IMG/VR virus record: IMGVR_UViG_3300035034_002090
Location: 45,238-109,237 of that record
Strand: one strand, 5' to 3'
Origin: a virus
Length of the DNA: 64,000 bases
In this document: positions 7,011 to 16,232 of the stretch, piece after piece
Layout: each line of letters begins with the position of its first letter
How positions within the stretch are numbered: position 1 is the stretch's first letter
Notes under the pieces: model-generated
The model's database searches: none
What the model was told of the DNA's origin: nothing
Seen by the model: only the letters and a program-made list of their open reading frames with translations
Position numbers and translations under genes: made by a program

Positions 7011-10000
7011 GTAAGTCCATATCACCCTCGGATCTTGTCTCGTTCATTTCCGAGCTGTTTGAGTTTAATGACAGGCCCGGATCCCTTGTTGCTTTTCCGG
7101 CGGCCAAGCCTGAGTGGCTAGATGGCATACCATCTAACCATGATGTCATCTGTGTTTCTGAGCACGTCCAGTCAGAGTCTCAAGACGGTCGCGTTTTAGT
7201 TGGGCGTTCTTTTTACAGGGCCGTTCCATTTAGCGCGGACTTCTATATAGCCATAGGGAAGTCCGGCGTCATCGAGGCTCCGATGCTGAGCTTGCAGTCT
7301 GCTCGGTTCGGGCCATTTGGTCCTTCGAGCCGCTCAGACATAGAGCCAGCACTGATCGAAACCTGTCTATCTGGGGCTAGGCGCTTTGCCTGTGCTTTGG
7401 TCCCGCGACGATTCATTGTCGGCGATGCGTTTGCAAAGGTTCGGGCGTGGGTGAGAGCCAGCTCGGCCGCTGAGGCGCTCCGGGTGTCCATTGATTCCGG
7501 TGTAATCGACGGTTTTGGTGACCACATGATGCTGATGGTATGGCATGTGGGTCAGTCCTCGAAGAGAGACAAGCCCGTATGGGCGAGGGTTCAGAAGCCG
7601 GATGACTTCGACGACGTGATTGTTGACTGGCAACGATCGAACTGGAGAGCTGCACTTTTCGATGAATACAAGCGAATCAGACTCTCCGGTAAGTGCTCAA
7701 TGCCTGAGGATTTCATGCGGGATGAGCCTGATTTCCGGGTGGAATTCAGGTCTGACGATTCGCCCGTGGCGTCTGAGAGGCTCAAGGTGTGTGTCGACGG
7801 CAACGGTGGGGCGCTACGTCTGGTAGCCCAAGACGATGGCGCTCTTGCTTCCCTGAGAGCTGCAAAGAGGATGCTTGGGACCAAACGAGACCAAGTAAGC
7901 AAGCAACGAGTACCAACGTTAGACTTTCGCCTGCGCGCAAGGTGGCTTGTCAGACAGGATAACGGCCTCGACAAGATAGTAGATGTCCTTGAGAGCTTCG
8001 GGTTTGACGTCGAGATCTCCGACGACGTACCGGGATGGCTTCAAAGCATCAACAACCGATACCGGCGAGAGATAGCTCCCTTCGAACAGAACATTCAGGT
8101 AGATGATGGCTGGGAATGCCTTCATCAAGAGAGGGGTGTAGAGAGTGCTCTCTCAGATCTCTATCAGAACAACCTGAAGCGGCTAGACACTGATCTTCCG
8201 TGGCCACTGTGGAAGTTTCAGGAGAGGGACGTCGCCAGAATGCTGTGTAAACCGAACTCGATGTATGCTGCTTTTATGGGTGCCGGAAAAGCCTCTACTC
8301 TGGACGCTAAAATCCTGACCCCTTCTGGCTGGGTCAGGATGGGCGACATCACTATAGGTGATCACGTAACTGGACGAGACGGTAAGCCTCATAAAGTCGT
8401 CGGCGTGTACCCGCAAGGAAAAAAAGAGGTTTATCGAGTTACCTTCTCTGATGGCGCATCAACGGAGTGCTGCGACGAGCATTTGTGGAACGTAATGTCA
8501 CCTCAGTTGAAGAATCAAAGCAAAGGAGGCTACGAGAGATGGCAAACTAAGTCCCTTCGACAGATCATGGATGAGGGCCTTAGAGATAGGTGGGGCAATC
8601 TCAAGAACTTCATCCCAATGGTGGAGCCCGTTGAGTTTACCCCTGAAAGAGATCTTCCTGTCGATCCTTATCTCCTTGGTCTTCTTCTGGGAGATGGTTA
8701 TCTCGGTAAAACCACGCCATCAATCTCAACGGCTGACGAGGCTATTATAAAGGAGGTAGCTAGACTCATCCCATCCGGTATGGAGGTTGTCTATTCTTCT
8801 GGATATGACTACCGACTCGTTAACTATGGGGAGCGCGTAAACCCACTCTATGAGCATCTTGATGATTTGGGCGTTGCTGGGAAGCTAGCTCAGGATAAAT
8901 CTGTTCCGGAAAGATACCTCTATGCCTCTATCGAAGACAGGCTTTCACTCCTTCATGGGCTGATGGACTCTGATGGTACACCATCTCGACTAGCAGCTAC
9001 TTTCTGTAGCGTTAGCAAAAAGCTAGCGGAGGATATGACCCACTTAGCAAGGAGTCTTGGTGGTACAGCTACTATCAAATCCCGACAAACATCCTATACC
9101 CACAATGGACACAAGCGAAAAGGGCGTATGTCTTGGAGGGTTAGGGTTCGCCTTCCAGAGGGGATTCCTCTTTTCAGACTCAAGAGAAAACTGGATCTTG
9201 TCGAAGGCAAAGGTAAGCCAGACCCCACTAGATCTATCACGTCTATAGAAGCCGTGGGCGAAAAGGAGTGCCAGTGCATACAGGTAGATGCGGACGATCA
9301 ACTATATGTAACCGATGACTTTATTGTAACTCACAACACCCGCCTATCGATGTCTTACATCTGGATGCGCGGAGGCCGAAGAAATTTGGTGGTTCTTCAG
9401 TCCAGATTGATTGATGAGTTCATTGAGGAAGCTGAGAAGATTGGATTTCCCCTCGAAGACATACATGTCATCGAGCAGATCGAAGACGCTGAGCCCGAAA
9501 ACCTAAAGAGACTCAACCTCATCTCCTACTCCAAGGTCTGGAAGCAGGTAGGTAACAGTGTCAGACCGCTTCCGGAGGACGCACCCAAGTCTGCCAAGCC
9601 AGATGCCTGCAAGACAATAGCGCACGTCTTGAGGAAGACTAGGTTCAACAGCCTCATATTTGACGAGGCTCACTATCTCAAGGGTGGACCGTCAACGATG
9701 CAAGCGCGCTACTCTATGCTTTTCAGATCTAAGCACGTCTTGCTGATGTCAGGAACGGTAGCCAGAAACTATCCAAGAAACCTGTATCCGCTCATGGTCC
9801 GGGCATTCGGGTCTTCCTCGACGTCATGTCAGTGGGCATACGGCATCCCGGTCGAACATCCAGACAAAGCAGACTCGTGCACTTCTGGCACAAGGGTTTT
9901 CAGCGATAAGTTCGTCGAAACCACCTATGTGAGTTCGCAATTCTCAGAGACATCAGAGGGACCCAAGGGCCGGGAGCTACCAAAGGTGCCGGATGATGCT

Positions 10001-10900
10001 TTGGAGGACTGGTACTCGATGCTTGAGCACAAGGTCCTCAGGCGGCAGCGGAAAGAGCCTGAGGTACTCCGAGATATTCCACTCCCGGAAGCTGATGAAA
10101 GGGATGTCGAGTTTGCTATCGATCGCCAGCACGCCGAGTTCTACTATTGGTGGCTTGAGAACTTCTTTGAGTGGATGGAGACGGAGATTGCCAAGGAAAA
10201 GTCCTCCGGAAGCTACAGCATGAATAACGGCGCGATTTTGGCTCAGCTTCAGAAGCTCCAATTTGCAGCTACCATCCCTCAGTCCCCGAAGGTCAATGAA
10301 GGCGTGCCTGTGAAGTGGCCCGGGGGATTAACTACAAAACAAGAGGGTGTGGTTGACAGCGTAACTGAATCCGTCATCGCTGGTGGAGAGAAGGTCATCG
10401 TCTTCTCAAAAAGGCCCGAGCTTTTGGATCTTCTGGACGAAGAGTTCTACAAACGAGGTGTGTCTTCGGCGGTTTTTCATGGCGGCGTGACCATTTCCAA
10501 TAGAAATAAGAAGCTCAAGAATTTCCGATCTCAGGACGGCCCCGATGTTCTTCTTATGTCGCTGGGATCTGGCAATACGGGATACAACATACCTGAAGCA
10601 GACGCGGTATGGCTGTGCGACTACGATTGGGTCCCTTCAACTATGAAGCAGGCCGCAGCGCGTATGCTGCGGGCTGAATGGCTCACCGAGGAACGCAAAG
10701 AGTCTGGCGCTCAACCTAAGATTCGTCAGGCTGTGCAGATGGGCACCATCGACGAATACATGAGGCAGTTGGTTAACCTGAAAATGGATGGCTTGGATCA
10801 GGCCCTTGACCGTCAGAATGCTGATTTTGACCCGGATAAATGGATGACTTATCGAGATTTCTCCGTAAAAATGTTCCGCGATCTAGGCTTTGAGCTGTAG
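7007..10900 (+). CDS. SF2/SNF2-type helicase interrupted by an intein
   Basis: The precursor is 1297 aa; removing the intein (residues 429-777) leaves a 948-aa helicase. The Walker A motif is rebuilt only after splicing (FMGAGK joined to TRLS). After the intein come motif II LIFDEAHYL, motif III LLMSGT and a C-terminal RecA-like domain. That domain has IVFSKRPELLDLL, AVFHGG, LLMSLGSGNTGYNI and an Arg-rich motif VI (KQAAARMLRAEW). This is the helicase core of SNF2-like DNA translocases. The N-terminal 400 residues are not assigned. The gene is coupled to the UvrD-like gene by an ATGA overlap and is followed after 9 nt by an unknown basic protein. A role in replication or recombination as a double-strand DNA translocase is likely but not shown by the sequence. 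Confidence 0.88.
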   Translation: MSKSISPSDLVSFISELFEFNDRPGSLVAFPAAKPEWLDGIPSNHDVICVSEHVQSESQDGRVLVGRSFYRAVPFSADFYIAIGKSGVIEAPMLSLQSARFGPFGPSSRSDIEPALIETCLSGARRFACALVPRRFIVGDAFAKVRAWVRASSAAEALRVSIDSGVIDGFGDHMMLMVWHVGQSSKRDKPVWARVQKPDDFDDVIVDWQRSNWRAALFDEYKRIRLSGKCSMPEDFMRDEPDFRVEFRSDDSPVASERLKVCVDGNGGALRLVAQDDGALASLRAAKRMLGTKRDQVSKQRVPTLDFRLRARWLVRQDNGLDKIVDVLESFGFDVEISDDVPGWLQSINNRYRREIAPFEQNIQVDDGWECLHQERGVESALSDLYQNNLKRLDTDLPWPLWKFQERDVARMLCKPNSMYAAFMGAGKASTLDAKILTPSGWVRMGDITIGDHVTGRDGKPHKVVGVYPQGKKEVYRVTFSDGASTECCDEHLWNVMSPQLKNQSKGGYERWQTKSLRQIMDEGLRDRWGNLKNFIPMVEPVEFTPERDLPVDPYLLGLLLGDGYLGKTTPSISTADEAIIKEVARLIPSGMEVVYSSGYDYRLVNYGERVNPLYEHLDDLGVAGKLAQDKSVPERYLYASIEDRLSLLHGLMDSDGTPSRLAATFCSVSKKLAEDMTHLARSLGGTATIKSRQTSYTHNGHKRKGRMSWRVRVRLPEGIPLFRLKRKLDLVEGKGKPDPTRSITSIEAVGEKECQCIQVDADDQLYVTDDFIVTHNTRLSMSYIWMRGGRRNLVVLQSRLIDEFIEEAEKIGFPLEDIHVIEQIEDAEPENLKRLNLISYSKVWKQVGNSVRPLPEDAPKSAKPDACKTIAHVLRKTRFNSLIFDEAHYLKGGPSTMQARYSMLFRSKHVLLMSGTVARNYPRNLYPLMVRAFGSSSTSCQWAYGIPVEHPDKADSCTSGTRVFSDKFVETTYVSSQFSETSEGPKGRELPKVPDDALEDWYSMLEHKVLRRQRKEPEVLRDIPLPEADERDVEFAIDRQHAEFYYWWLENFFEWMETEIAKEKSSGSYSMNNGAILAQLQKLQFAATIPQSPKVNEGVPVKWPGGLTTKQEGVVDSVTESVIAGGEKVIVFSKRPELLDLLDEEFYKRGVSSAVFHGGVTISNRNKKLKNFRSQDGPDVLLMSLGSGNTGYNIPEADAVWLCDYDWVPSTMKQAAARMLRAEWLTEERKESGAQPKIRQAVQMGTIDEYMRQLVNLKMDGLDQALDRQNADFDPDKWMTYRDFSVKMFRDLGFEL
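8291..9337 (+). mobile_element. Intein with LAGLIDADG homing endonuclease, class 3-type splicing motifs
   Basis: The insert is 349 aa, in frame, between the Lys and Thr of the helicase P-loop (GAGK/T). Its N-terminus reads ASTLDAKILTPSGWVRMGD, an Ala where most inteins have Cys or Ser. Its C-terminus is DFIVTHN followed by Thr +1, with the standard penultimate His and final Asn. The noncontiguous W-C-T signature of class 3 inteins is present: Trp at intein position 66 in CDEHLW, Cys at 329 in QCIQVD and Thr at 347 in VTHN. Two LAGLIDADG motifs (LLGLLLGDGYLG and LLHGLMDSDG) lie about residues 555 and 647 of the precursor, so it is a full mobile intein. The boundaries follow from restoring the P-loop. 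Confidence 0.9.
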
Positions 10901-10909
10901 GGGGATAGG

Positions 10910-12280
10910 ATGCCGGTCGAGGTTGCACTTTCAGGAAAGGGGAATGTGTTCGTATTTATGACGCCATCTGGCGATCCTACGGTTGGTGCCGTAAGGGCTG
11001 AGCCAGATTATCTGTACATGGTGTCAAAGCGAAGGCGTGCTGGGACGATTGCTGGAATCGTCATGGCTCAATTTCCCTTCAGGATGTCCAAGAAGGAATG
11101 GTTTGCCTATGCACCAACCGCAGGCTTAGCGGGAAGGTATGAGATATACCCAACCGATAGTTCTACGTTGGTGGTCCATACTGGAGTTATTGGCGCGCAG
11201 ACGACGGAATCCGCCTATCTTGAGCTAATACCCCTGATAGATTTTGAGTATGCCTACTCTAGGGCGGTGCTGACGAGGTCTATTGATGATTCTCGGTACG
11301 ATATACCCACTAAGCTCTTCAAGGGCATTGATTCGAAGAACCTAGCCAAGATGGAGTCGGACTGCCTCTCGGGTAAGTCGGAGGTCATGCAGCCTGCGTT
11401 CGATTTGACGGGGAGCAGAAAGCCGGTGTGGTTAGTCAACCATAAGCCCTTGCTCCGAAAGCTGACGTTGAAGAGCGATGCGTCTGAAGATGATGTCAGG
11501 CTGGCTGCCATGCGCATCGCTAGATCGGCTCGTGGTGGAGCGCCGGAGCTTCCCTCGGAAGACCCGATAGAAAGGGCTACTTACTTCGACGTCAGGTATA
11601 TTGAGACAATTGGCCGAGCATCATCGTCACGTCGGAGCGAAAACGTTGACTTCACGAAGCTGGAGGGGGATAGCTTCGACTACAAAGGCGATAGCTGGAC
11701 TATAGGCACCGTCTATCCTCCAATGGACGACAAGCACGGCTGCGTGGCGGAGGTGCGTTCTGAGGGTGGGTTTGTGTCGGGGATCTCCCAAAAGGACATG
11801 CAGAAACTCCTTCTTGGTCAAAAAGAGGTTCAGCCCGAATGGACCTCTTTGCACCGGCGCAACTTCTTCGAGTCTCGGATCAGGGATCAGGAACTTGGTA
11901 AGAAGTTAACTAACAAGGAGTTTACATCAGATGAGTACATGATCTCTGTGTACGAAGTCGTAGAGCACGAGGGGAATAGGCGCTTCAAGCGATTACAGCG
12001 GTGTACTTGGGAGGCTTGGAAGCGTAAAAGAGCTGCGAGTAGATTAAGCAAGCTCCACAAAAAGAAGAGAGAAAAGAGGATAGGCAATCTATCTAGTCTT
12101 AAGAAGGCGTCAAATACATCGATAAAGAAGACCCCAGAAAACCCCATGTCTAAGCTGGCGCATCTGAAGCGAAAGTCCGCCGCCATCAACGTTGAGAAAA
12201 AAGAGGATAAGACACAGGAAGATAAAAAGAAGCGGTTGAAAATAGGTCGATTAAGGAGGCTTAGCGATGCCAGCGAATAA
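10910..12280 (+). CDS. Unrecognised 456-aa protein with very basic C-terminus
   Basis: A GGGGGATAGG tract precedes the ATG. The first 350 residues look like a folded mixed alpha/beta protein (VALSGKGNVFVFMTPSGDP at the start, LVNHKPLLRKLTL in the middle). The last 80 are dominated by Lys and Arg (KRKRAASRLSKLHKKKREKR) and end in RLKIGRLRRL. The basic tail suggests DNA or RNA binding. The gene lies directly after the intein-bearing helicase and before the replication-loader genes, so a role in DNA metabolism is plausible. No motif allows a firmer call. Its end overlaps the next start by 14 nt. Confidence 0.7.
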   Translation: MPVEVALSGKGNVFVFMTPSGDPTVGAVRAEPDYLYMVSKRRRAGTIAGIVMAQFPFRMSKKEWFAYAPTAGLAGRYEIYPTDSSTLVVHTGVIGAQTTESAYLELIPLIDFEYAYSRAVLTRSIDDSRYDIPTKLFKGIDSKNLAKMESDCLSGKSEVMQPAFDLTGSRKPVWLVNHKPLLRKLTLKSDASEDDVRLAAMRIARSARGGAPELPSEDPIERATYFDVRYIETIGRASSSRRSENVDFTKLEGDSFDYKGDSWTIGTVYPPMDDKHGCVAEVRSEGGFVSGISQKDMQKLLLGQKEVQPEWTSLHRRNFFESRIRDQELGKKLTNKEFTSDEYMISVYEVVEHEGNRRFKRLQRCTWEAWKRKRAASRLSKLHKKKREKRIGNLSSLKKASNTSIKKTPENPMSKLAHLKRKSAAINVEKKEDKTQEDKKKRLKIGRLRRLSDASE

Positions 12281-12548
12281 AAACCCCATACCACCTCTTG
12301 CCGGTGAGAGAATCTCTACGAAGGATGGCGATGGGTACGTCATCGAGTCTTTTTCATTTTCCGATGAAGAAGACCTTCAAGACAGGGAGTTCCGGAATCG
12401 TCTGTCGGCTAAAATAGGAATGGACTACGAGAGTAAGTATTTCAGAGTTGTAGTAGAACTGATTGAGTCAAGAAATGTTAAGTCCTATCACAGCTGGGAG
12501 GTAGAGTATGATGCTGACAGAGACGTTGAGAAAGCTCCTTGGAGATGA
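12267..12548 (+). CDS. Small acidic protein (93 aa), unrecognised
   Basis: The start has AAGGAGG upstream, inside the end of the previous gene. The protein begins MPANKNPIPPLAGERISTKDG and has a beta-rich, acidic character with no cysteines or known motif. It overlaps the following gene by 41 nt. Its place between the basic protein and the loader-like genes suggests a replication accessory role, but this is only context. Confidence 0.6.
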   Translation: MPANKNPIPPLAGERISTKDGDGYVIESFSFSDEEDLQDREFRNRLSAKIGMDYESKYFRVVVELIESRNVKSYHSWEVEYDADRDVEKAPWR

Positions 12549-13551
12549 GGCTAAGGCCGTCAGGGAAATTGGTCCGAAGCCTTTTGTTTTGTATCTTCTC
12601 ATTAGGGCCGAAGCAGAAGAGGGCAGGTATGAGCGTGTCGATGATTGGGATTGGCGCGGTCGAGAAGAGATTCCCGGCGACGTTCTTTTTGTTGAGGGGA
12701 CAGTGCCATCGGCAGCGCGTGCAATCGAGTGCACTCAGAAAGAGGTCCCGAACTATCTTCAAGCCCTTATGCACAGCGGGTGGTTGTATGACTATTACGT
12801 AGACGGAAAAGATTACACGGCCGTAGTAGCTACTGCCACGCGCTCTGTGCCGATTTACGCCGTAGAAGAGAAGGTCGCTACACTCGAATCTGAGCGCGTC
12901 TCTAGGAGCGCGCACCCAACCTCCATACCCTCTCGACGTAATCCCGGAGTCACAGCAAGAACCAAGGCACGCATGGCGGGGTTCAAAAAGAAGGCCAAAG
13001 AGGTCAAAGCTCACACCGACAAGCTCCATGAGGCTAACGCAAAGAAGTTCCTGAAGAGAGATCAAGAGAAGACCAAGAAACAGTTCGGTTACACGGGAGC
13101 ATCATCTCATGGTGCGATGACATCTAGGTTTATGAACGAGGATGGCTCCTACAAGGCCAACGATATTGGCCTGCTCAAGATGTATGAACACGAATTTATC
13201 CACGCGTACTCTATGGATCCTCCCAAGGTCCTTACAGGCACGATGTCGCCCACCGCTAAAGGTAGGAAGCTTACCGCTATCGCCAGTGAGTTCACGCCAG
13301 AAGAGGCTATGAAAGCTGTCGAATATGCGATAAGACATTGGTCGGCGATCAAGGAGTATTGCCGCACGGATGAGTACCCCGGACCAGAGGCTATTTGGCG
13401 ACTTAGATCAGACTTGTGTATGAGTATTAGGGCTGATGAGGATCCCCTTTCTGCACTCGAACGAAAAAACAACAACTCCAATAGCAACGCAGATGCTGGC
13501 GAGTGGACCCAATCAGGCGAGGATGATTCGTGGTGCAACCCTCTCACATAA
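12508..13551 (+). CDS. Putative replication initiator/helicase-recruiting protein (N-terminal winged helix)
   Basis: Residues about 10-100 (FVLYLLIRAEAEEGRY through EVPNYLQALMHSGWLYDYYV) have the alternation of a winged-helix domain like those in phage replication initiators and DnaD-like proteins. A Lys/Ala-rich linker (130-190) follows, then a helical domain with conserved-looking aromatic positions (IRHWSAIKEYC) and a polar tail. This order, placed immediately before a DnaC-like ATPase, is typical of phage replication loci in which the first protein binds the origin or the loader. No enzymatic motif is visible. GGGAGG precedes the ATG at 12508. The end overlaps the next gene by 22 nt. The family call is moderate; the context is strong. 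Confidence 0.55.
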   Translation: MMLTETLRKLLGDEAKAVREIGPKPFVLYLLIRAEAEEGRYERVDDWDWRGREEIPGDVLFVEGTVPSAARAIECTQKEVPNYLQALMHSGWLYDYYVDGKDYTAVVATATRSVPIYAVEEKVATLESERVSRSAHPTSIPSRRNPGVTARTKARMAGFKKKAKEVKAHTDKLHEANAKKFLKRDQEKTKKQFGYTGASSHGAMTSRFMNEDGSYKANDIGLLKMYEHEFIHAYSMDPPKVLTGTMSPTAKGRKLTAIASEFTPEEAMKAVEYAIRHWSAIKEYCRTDEYPGPEAIWRLRSDLCMSIRADEDPLSALERKNNNSNSNADAGEWTQSGEDDSWCNPLT

Positions 13552-14201
13552 GAAGACCTTGGATGCCTATGCGGGAGCTGGATGAGGTTGATTATAACCA
13601 CATACATCTCCCCGATAGGTACAGGTGTGCAGATTTCGGCCTGATTCAAGACGAAAAGGTAAAGAGCTACATAAAGACCTACCTCCTAAACATCAGAAGG
13701 ATGCGAGAGGAAGGAAATGGTTTTTTGCTATACGGGAAGAACGGCGTAGGCAAGACCATGGCTCTATCTGTGATACTGAGAGCCTTTCGAATGCATGGCC
13801 AGTCATGCCTCTATATCTTAGCACCGGACATAGCCGAGGCTGCGATTGAAGGCACCATTATGGAAGAGCTTGGCTGTAAGCTATGGGATTACATGAGGGG
13901 TGTAGACGTACTCCTGATAGATGAGCTTGGTAAGGAGCATGACTCTAAGAGTGGTTGGTCGGCCACAAAGATGGAAAACCTCTTTAGATCTCGATACAGC
14001 AACAATTTAGTTACGCTAGTATCCACCAACCTACGACCCCAAAGACTCAAGAATAAGCCGAGTATCGACGCAATGGATAAGAGATACAAGCACTCCATGC
14101 TCAACGTTATCGGATCCTGCATGTACGTAATGCAAATGGATGGCGTGGATTTAAGGCAGGGTAAATTACCCGATCTCAAAAAGCCCGACACTGACAATTG
14201 A
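13530..14201 (+). CDS. DnaC-like AAA+ helicase loader
   Basis: Walker A is YGKNGVGKT (68-76) and Walker B is VLLIDELGKE (about 130-139). Sensor 1 lies in LVTLVSTNL, all in the spacing of DnaC/IstB-type AAA+ ATPases that load the replicative helicase onto single-stranded DNA. The length of 223 aa is typical. The start is uncertain: the GTG at 13530 has GCGAGG upstream, while ATGs at 13563 and 13569 would remove the overlap with the previous gene. A DnaB-like helicase gene follows two genes later, so loader and helicase are in one operon. Confidence 0.82.
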   Translation: MVQPSHIRRPWMPMRELDEVDYNHIHLPDRYRCADFGLIQDEKVKSYIKTYLLNIRRMREEGNGFLLYGKNGVGKTMALSVILRAFRMHGQSCLYILAPDIAEAAIEGTIMEELGCKLWDYMRGVDVLLIDELGKEHDSKSGWSATKMENLFRSRYSNNLVTLVSTNLRPQRLKNKPSIDAMDKRYKHSMLNVIGSCMYVMQMDGVDLRQGKLPDLKKPDTDN

Positions 14202-14222
14202 TTTTGACTCAAAAGGACCCCC

Positions 14223-14918
14223 ATGTTTGGACTCATAAAGCAGCAGGTAAGTGAGCTATCTGAGAGCCAGAGCGCTTCGTTTAAGCTGTTCCGGCAACCG
14301 GTTGATGAGCTTAATTTTTCTGAGATGGTTTCGGTATCTTCATTCTTGCAGGCGTTGTCGAAGATAATTGATAAAAGACGCACTAAGATTGGCAATCTTC
14401 TAGACGAAAGAATCAATAGCGGTGACGTTGATGAGCGACCGCTGGTCGAGTCCGAAACAGGCAAGAGTGTAAGCGTAGAGATGCCCGGGTTTTCGGTGCA
14501 GCAAGTCCGTAAGGGTGGTGACAAGAAGCCAAGCGTCGGCAACCTCAAGAGGCTTATGAAGGGGAAGGGTCTCGAAGATCAAGTAAATAACCTTCTCAAG
14601 CCCAAGAAGAAATCTCTGAACAAAAAGAAGCTGGCGTCTGTCCTGAAGGAGGCGGAAGAGGCCGGTATCGATACCTCAGAGGTCTATGAGGTCAAGGAGT
14701 ATGAGGTCGACACCGCCAAGCTATCCGCGTTTGCAGCAGTGACGCAAGAGCAAGACCTCGGCTTTGTTATCACCGAAGAGGACGTCGACTCTGTTTACGA
14801 AGAGGTCAAGGTGTCTTCGTACGTCAAGTGCACCCTCGACAAAGACATCCAGAAGAGTGTTATCGAGGCTGTGAATGGTGAGACCAGCTCCTTTATCCTT
14901 CCTGAGAACCTCGGTTAA
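14223..14918 (+). CDS. Unrecognised 231-aa protein between loader and helicase
   Basis: AAAGGA precedes the ATG. The protein is charged and mostly helical, with a basic middle (KKPSVGNLKRLMKGKGLEDQ, LKPKKKSLNKKKLA) and an acidic C-terminal half. No known fold or motif is recognised. Its place between the DnaC-like loader and the DnaB-like helicase suggests a replisome adaptor or single-strand-binding accessory protein, but that is inference from gene order only. Confidence 0.65.
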   Translation: MFGLIKQQVSELSESQSASFKLFRQPVDELNFSEMVSVSSFLQALSKIIDKRRTKIGNLLDERINSGDVDERPLVESETGKSVSVEMPGFSVQQVRKGGDKKPSVGNLKRLMKGKGLEDQVNNLLKPKKKSLNKKKLASVLKEAEEAGIDTSEVYEVKEYEVDTAKLSAFAAVTQEQDLGFVITEEDVDSVYEEVKVSSYVKCTLDKDIQKSVIEAVNGETSSFILPENLG

Positions 14919-14924
14919 TAAAAG

Positions 14925-16223
14925 ATGTCCAATAACGGTTTGACAATTGATCAGATCGTCATCAGGAAGGCGCTTCGTCACGAGAAGGGACTCTGGAGCA
15001 TAAACGAGCACGGAGTCCGCAGGGAGTATCTACAAAGCGACGGCCGTAAGGGCTGGGACTTCATAGAAACTTACCAAGCCAAAAACGACGGACAGCGTCC
15101 GGGTGACGAAGTTCTGGTCTTTGAGATGGGGTGGCCAAAGGTCAGGTTCGAAGATCTTCCTGACATGACGATAAGTCATGTCTGCAATATCATCCTCGGC
15201 CGAACGATTGAGAACATTAGCCTTCGATCGCTCGCCAACATCGAGACCACGTTTGCGCAGAAAGGAAATGAGTCGCGCTTTGAGGCTAGAGAGCAAATCC
15301 TTCATCTTGCTGAGGAACTAAAAGAGGTAGACACTGTCAGTCAAGCTGCTGTTGAGCTTATGTCGCTCTACCCGGATGTGGGCGTCAATTACGAACTCTA
15401 CAAGCAGGGTAAGCTTGGCGCTAGTACGCCGTGGCCGACGATTACAAAGCATATCGCAGGTTACCAAGATGGTCACGTCGTCTACTTTGTTGCGCGCCCA
15501 AAGACGGGCAAGACGTGGGTATTGCTATATAACTGCCTGCATCTCTTCAATGAAGGCCAGAAGGTTCTATTAGTAAGCCCGGAGCTGACACACATCGAGG
15601 CTGCCGAGAGGATGGCGTGTATCCACCTAGAGATACCCTATGAGATGTTCACGGACGGGCAGCTAGGGAACGCGCACGAGGCGAGGCTGAAAGCCGGTAT
15701 TGAGGATTTTCAAGACAGGAAGGGCTTCAAAATACTCGACAAGAAGGGTTTGTCGAAGCAGCAAATAGAGTCCGCCATCGACCAGTATGACCCCGATGTA
15801 TTGGCTGTTGACTCGATGTATAAGGTTGGTGAAGGGTACAACACCAAGGAGAAGATTTCTGACGCCGCAGACTGGCTCAGTAGAGTCGTAGAGCGAGGAC
15901 GCCCGAGAAAAGGCTTTGCCACTAGCCAGATGAACAGAGATGCCATCTCCGCTGAGACCACAGTTATGGAGAACATCTACGGTTCTGACGCAATCGGTCA
16001 AGACGCTCATCTCATTTACGGACTCTTTCAGGACCACCAGATGAGGAAGGATAATCAGATTGGCTGGAAGCAGCTGGCTGTGCGTCGAGGAAAGTGGCAC
16101 CCTCCCTTCTTCGCAAACATAGATCTCATATCGATGAACTTTGGTGAGATTAACGAGAGCGCCTACGATCGAGATGAAGATGATGACATGAAGACAGATG
16201 ACGAGTTCGAGATCCTTTACTAG
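14925..16223 (+). CDS. DnaB-like replicative DNA helicase
   Basis: The C-terminal RecA-like domain carries Walker A RPKTGKTW (191-198) and a following helix LLYNCLHLFNEGQKVLLVSPEL. Walker B is DVLAVDSMYKV, and the polar motif FATSQMNRDA corresponds to the LSQLNR motif of DnaB. The N-terminal 160 residues are helical and may form the ring collar. This is the 5'-3' helicase of the phage fork, expected to be loaded by the DnaC-like protein two genes upstream and to interact with the primase gene that follows. The 432-aa length is normal for phage members. The acidic C-terminus (DRDEDDDMKTDDE) is not typical of DnaB. Confidence 0.85.
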   Translation: MSNNGLTIDQIVIRKALRHEKGLWSINEHGVRREYLQSDGRKGWDFIETYQAKNDGQRPGDEVLVFEMGWPKVRFEDLPDMTISHVCNIILGRTIENISLRSLANIETTFAQKGNESRFEAREQILHLAEELKEVDTVSQAAVELMSLYPDVGVNYELYKQGKLGASTPWPTITKHIAGYQDGHVVYFVARPKTGKTWVLLYNCLHLFNEGQKVLLVSPELTHIEAAERMACIHLEIPYEMFTDGQLGNAHEARLKAGIEDFQDRKGFKILDKKGLSKQQIESAIDQYDPDVLAVDSMYKVGEGYNTKEKISDAADWLSRVVERGRPRKGFATSQMNRDAISAETTVMENIYGSDAIGQDAHLIYGLFQDHQMRKDNQIGWKQLAVRRGKWHPPFFANIDLISMNFGEINESAYDRDEDDDMKTDDEFEILY

Positions 16224-16232
16224 GAGGGCCGC

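Noticed and set aside
8294-9337. Intein beginning at Ser (one residue later) instead of Ala
   Set aside because: Starting at Ser would leave an extra Ala in the spliced P-loop (GAGKA-T). Starting at Ala restores GAGKT exactly, and the class 3 motifs remove the need for a Ser or Cys at position 1.
12478-13065. Leftward open frame of 195 aa opposite the replication-initiator candidate
   Set aside because: Two coding frames on the other strand already fill the region with consistent ribosome binding sites, and the translation has no recognisable features.
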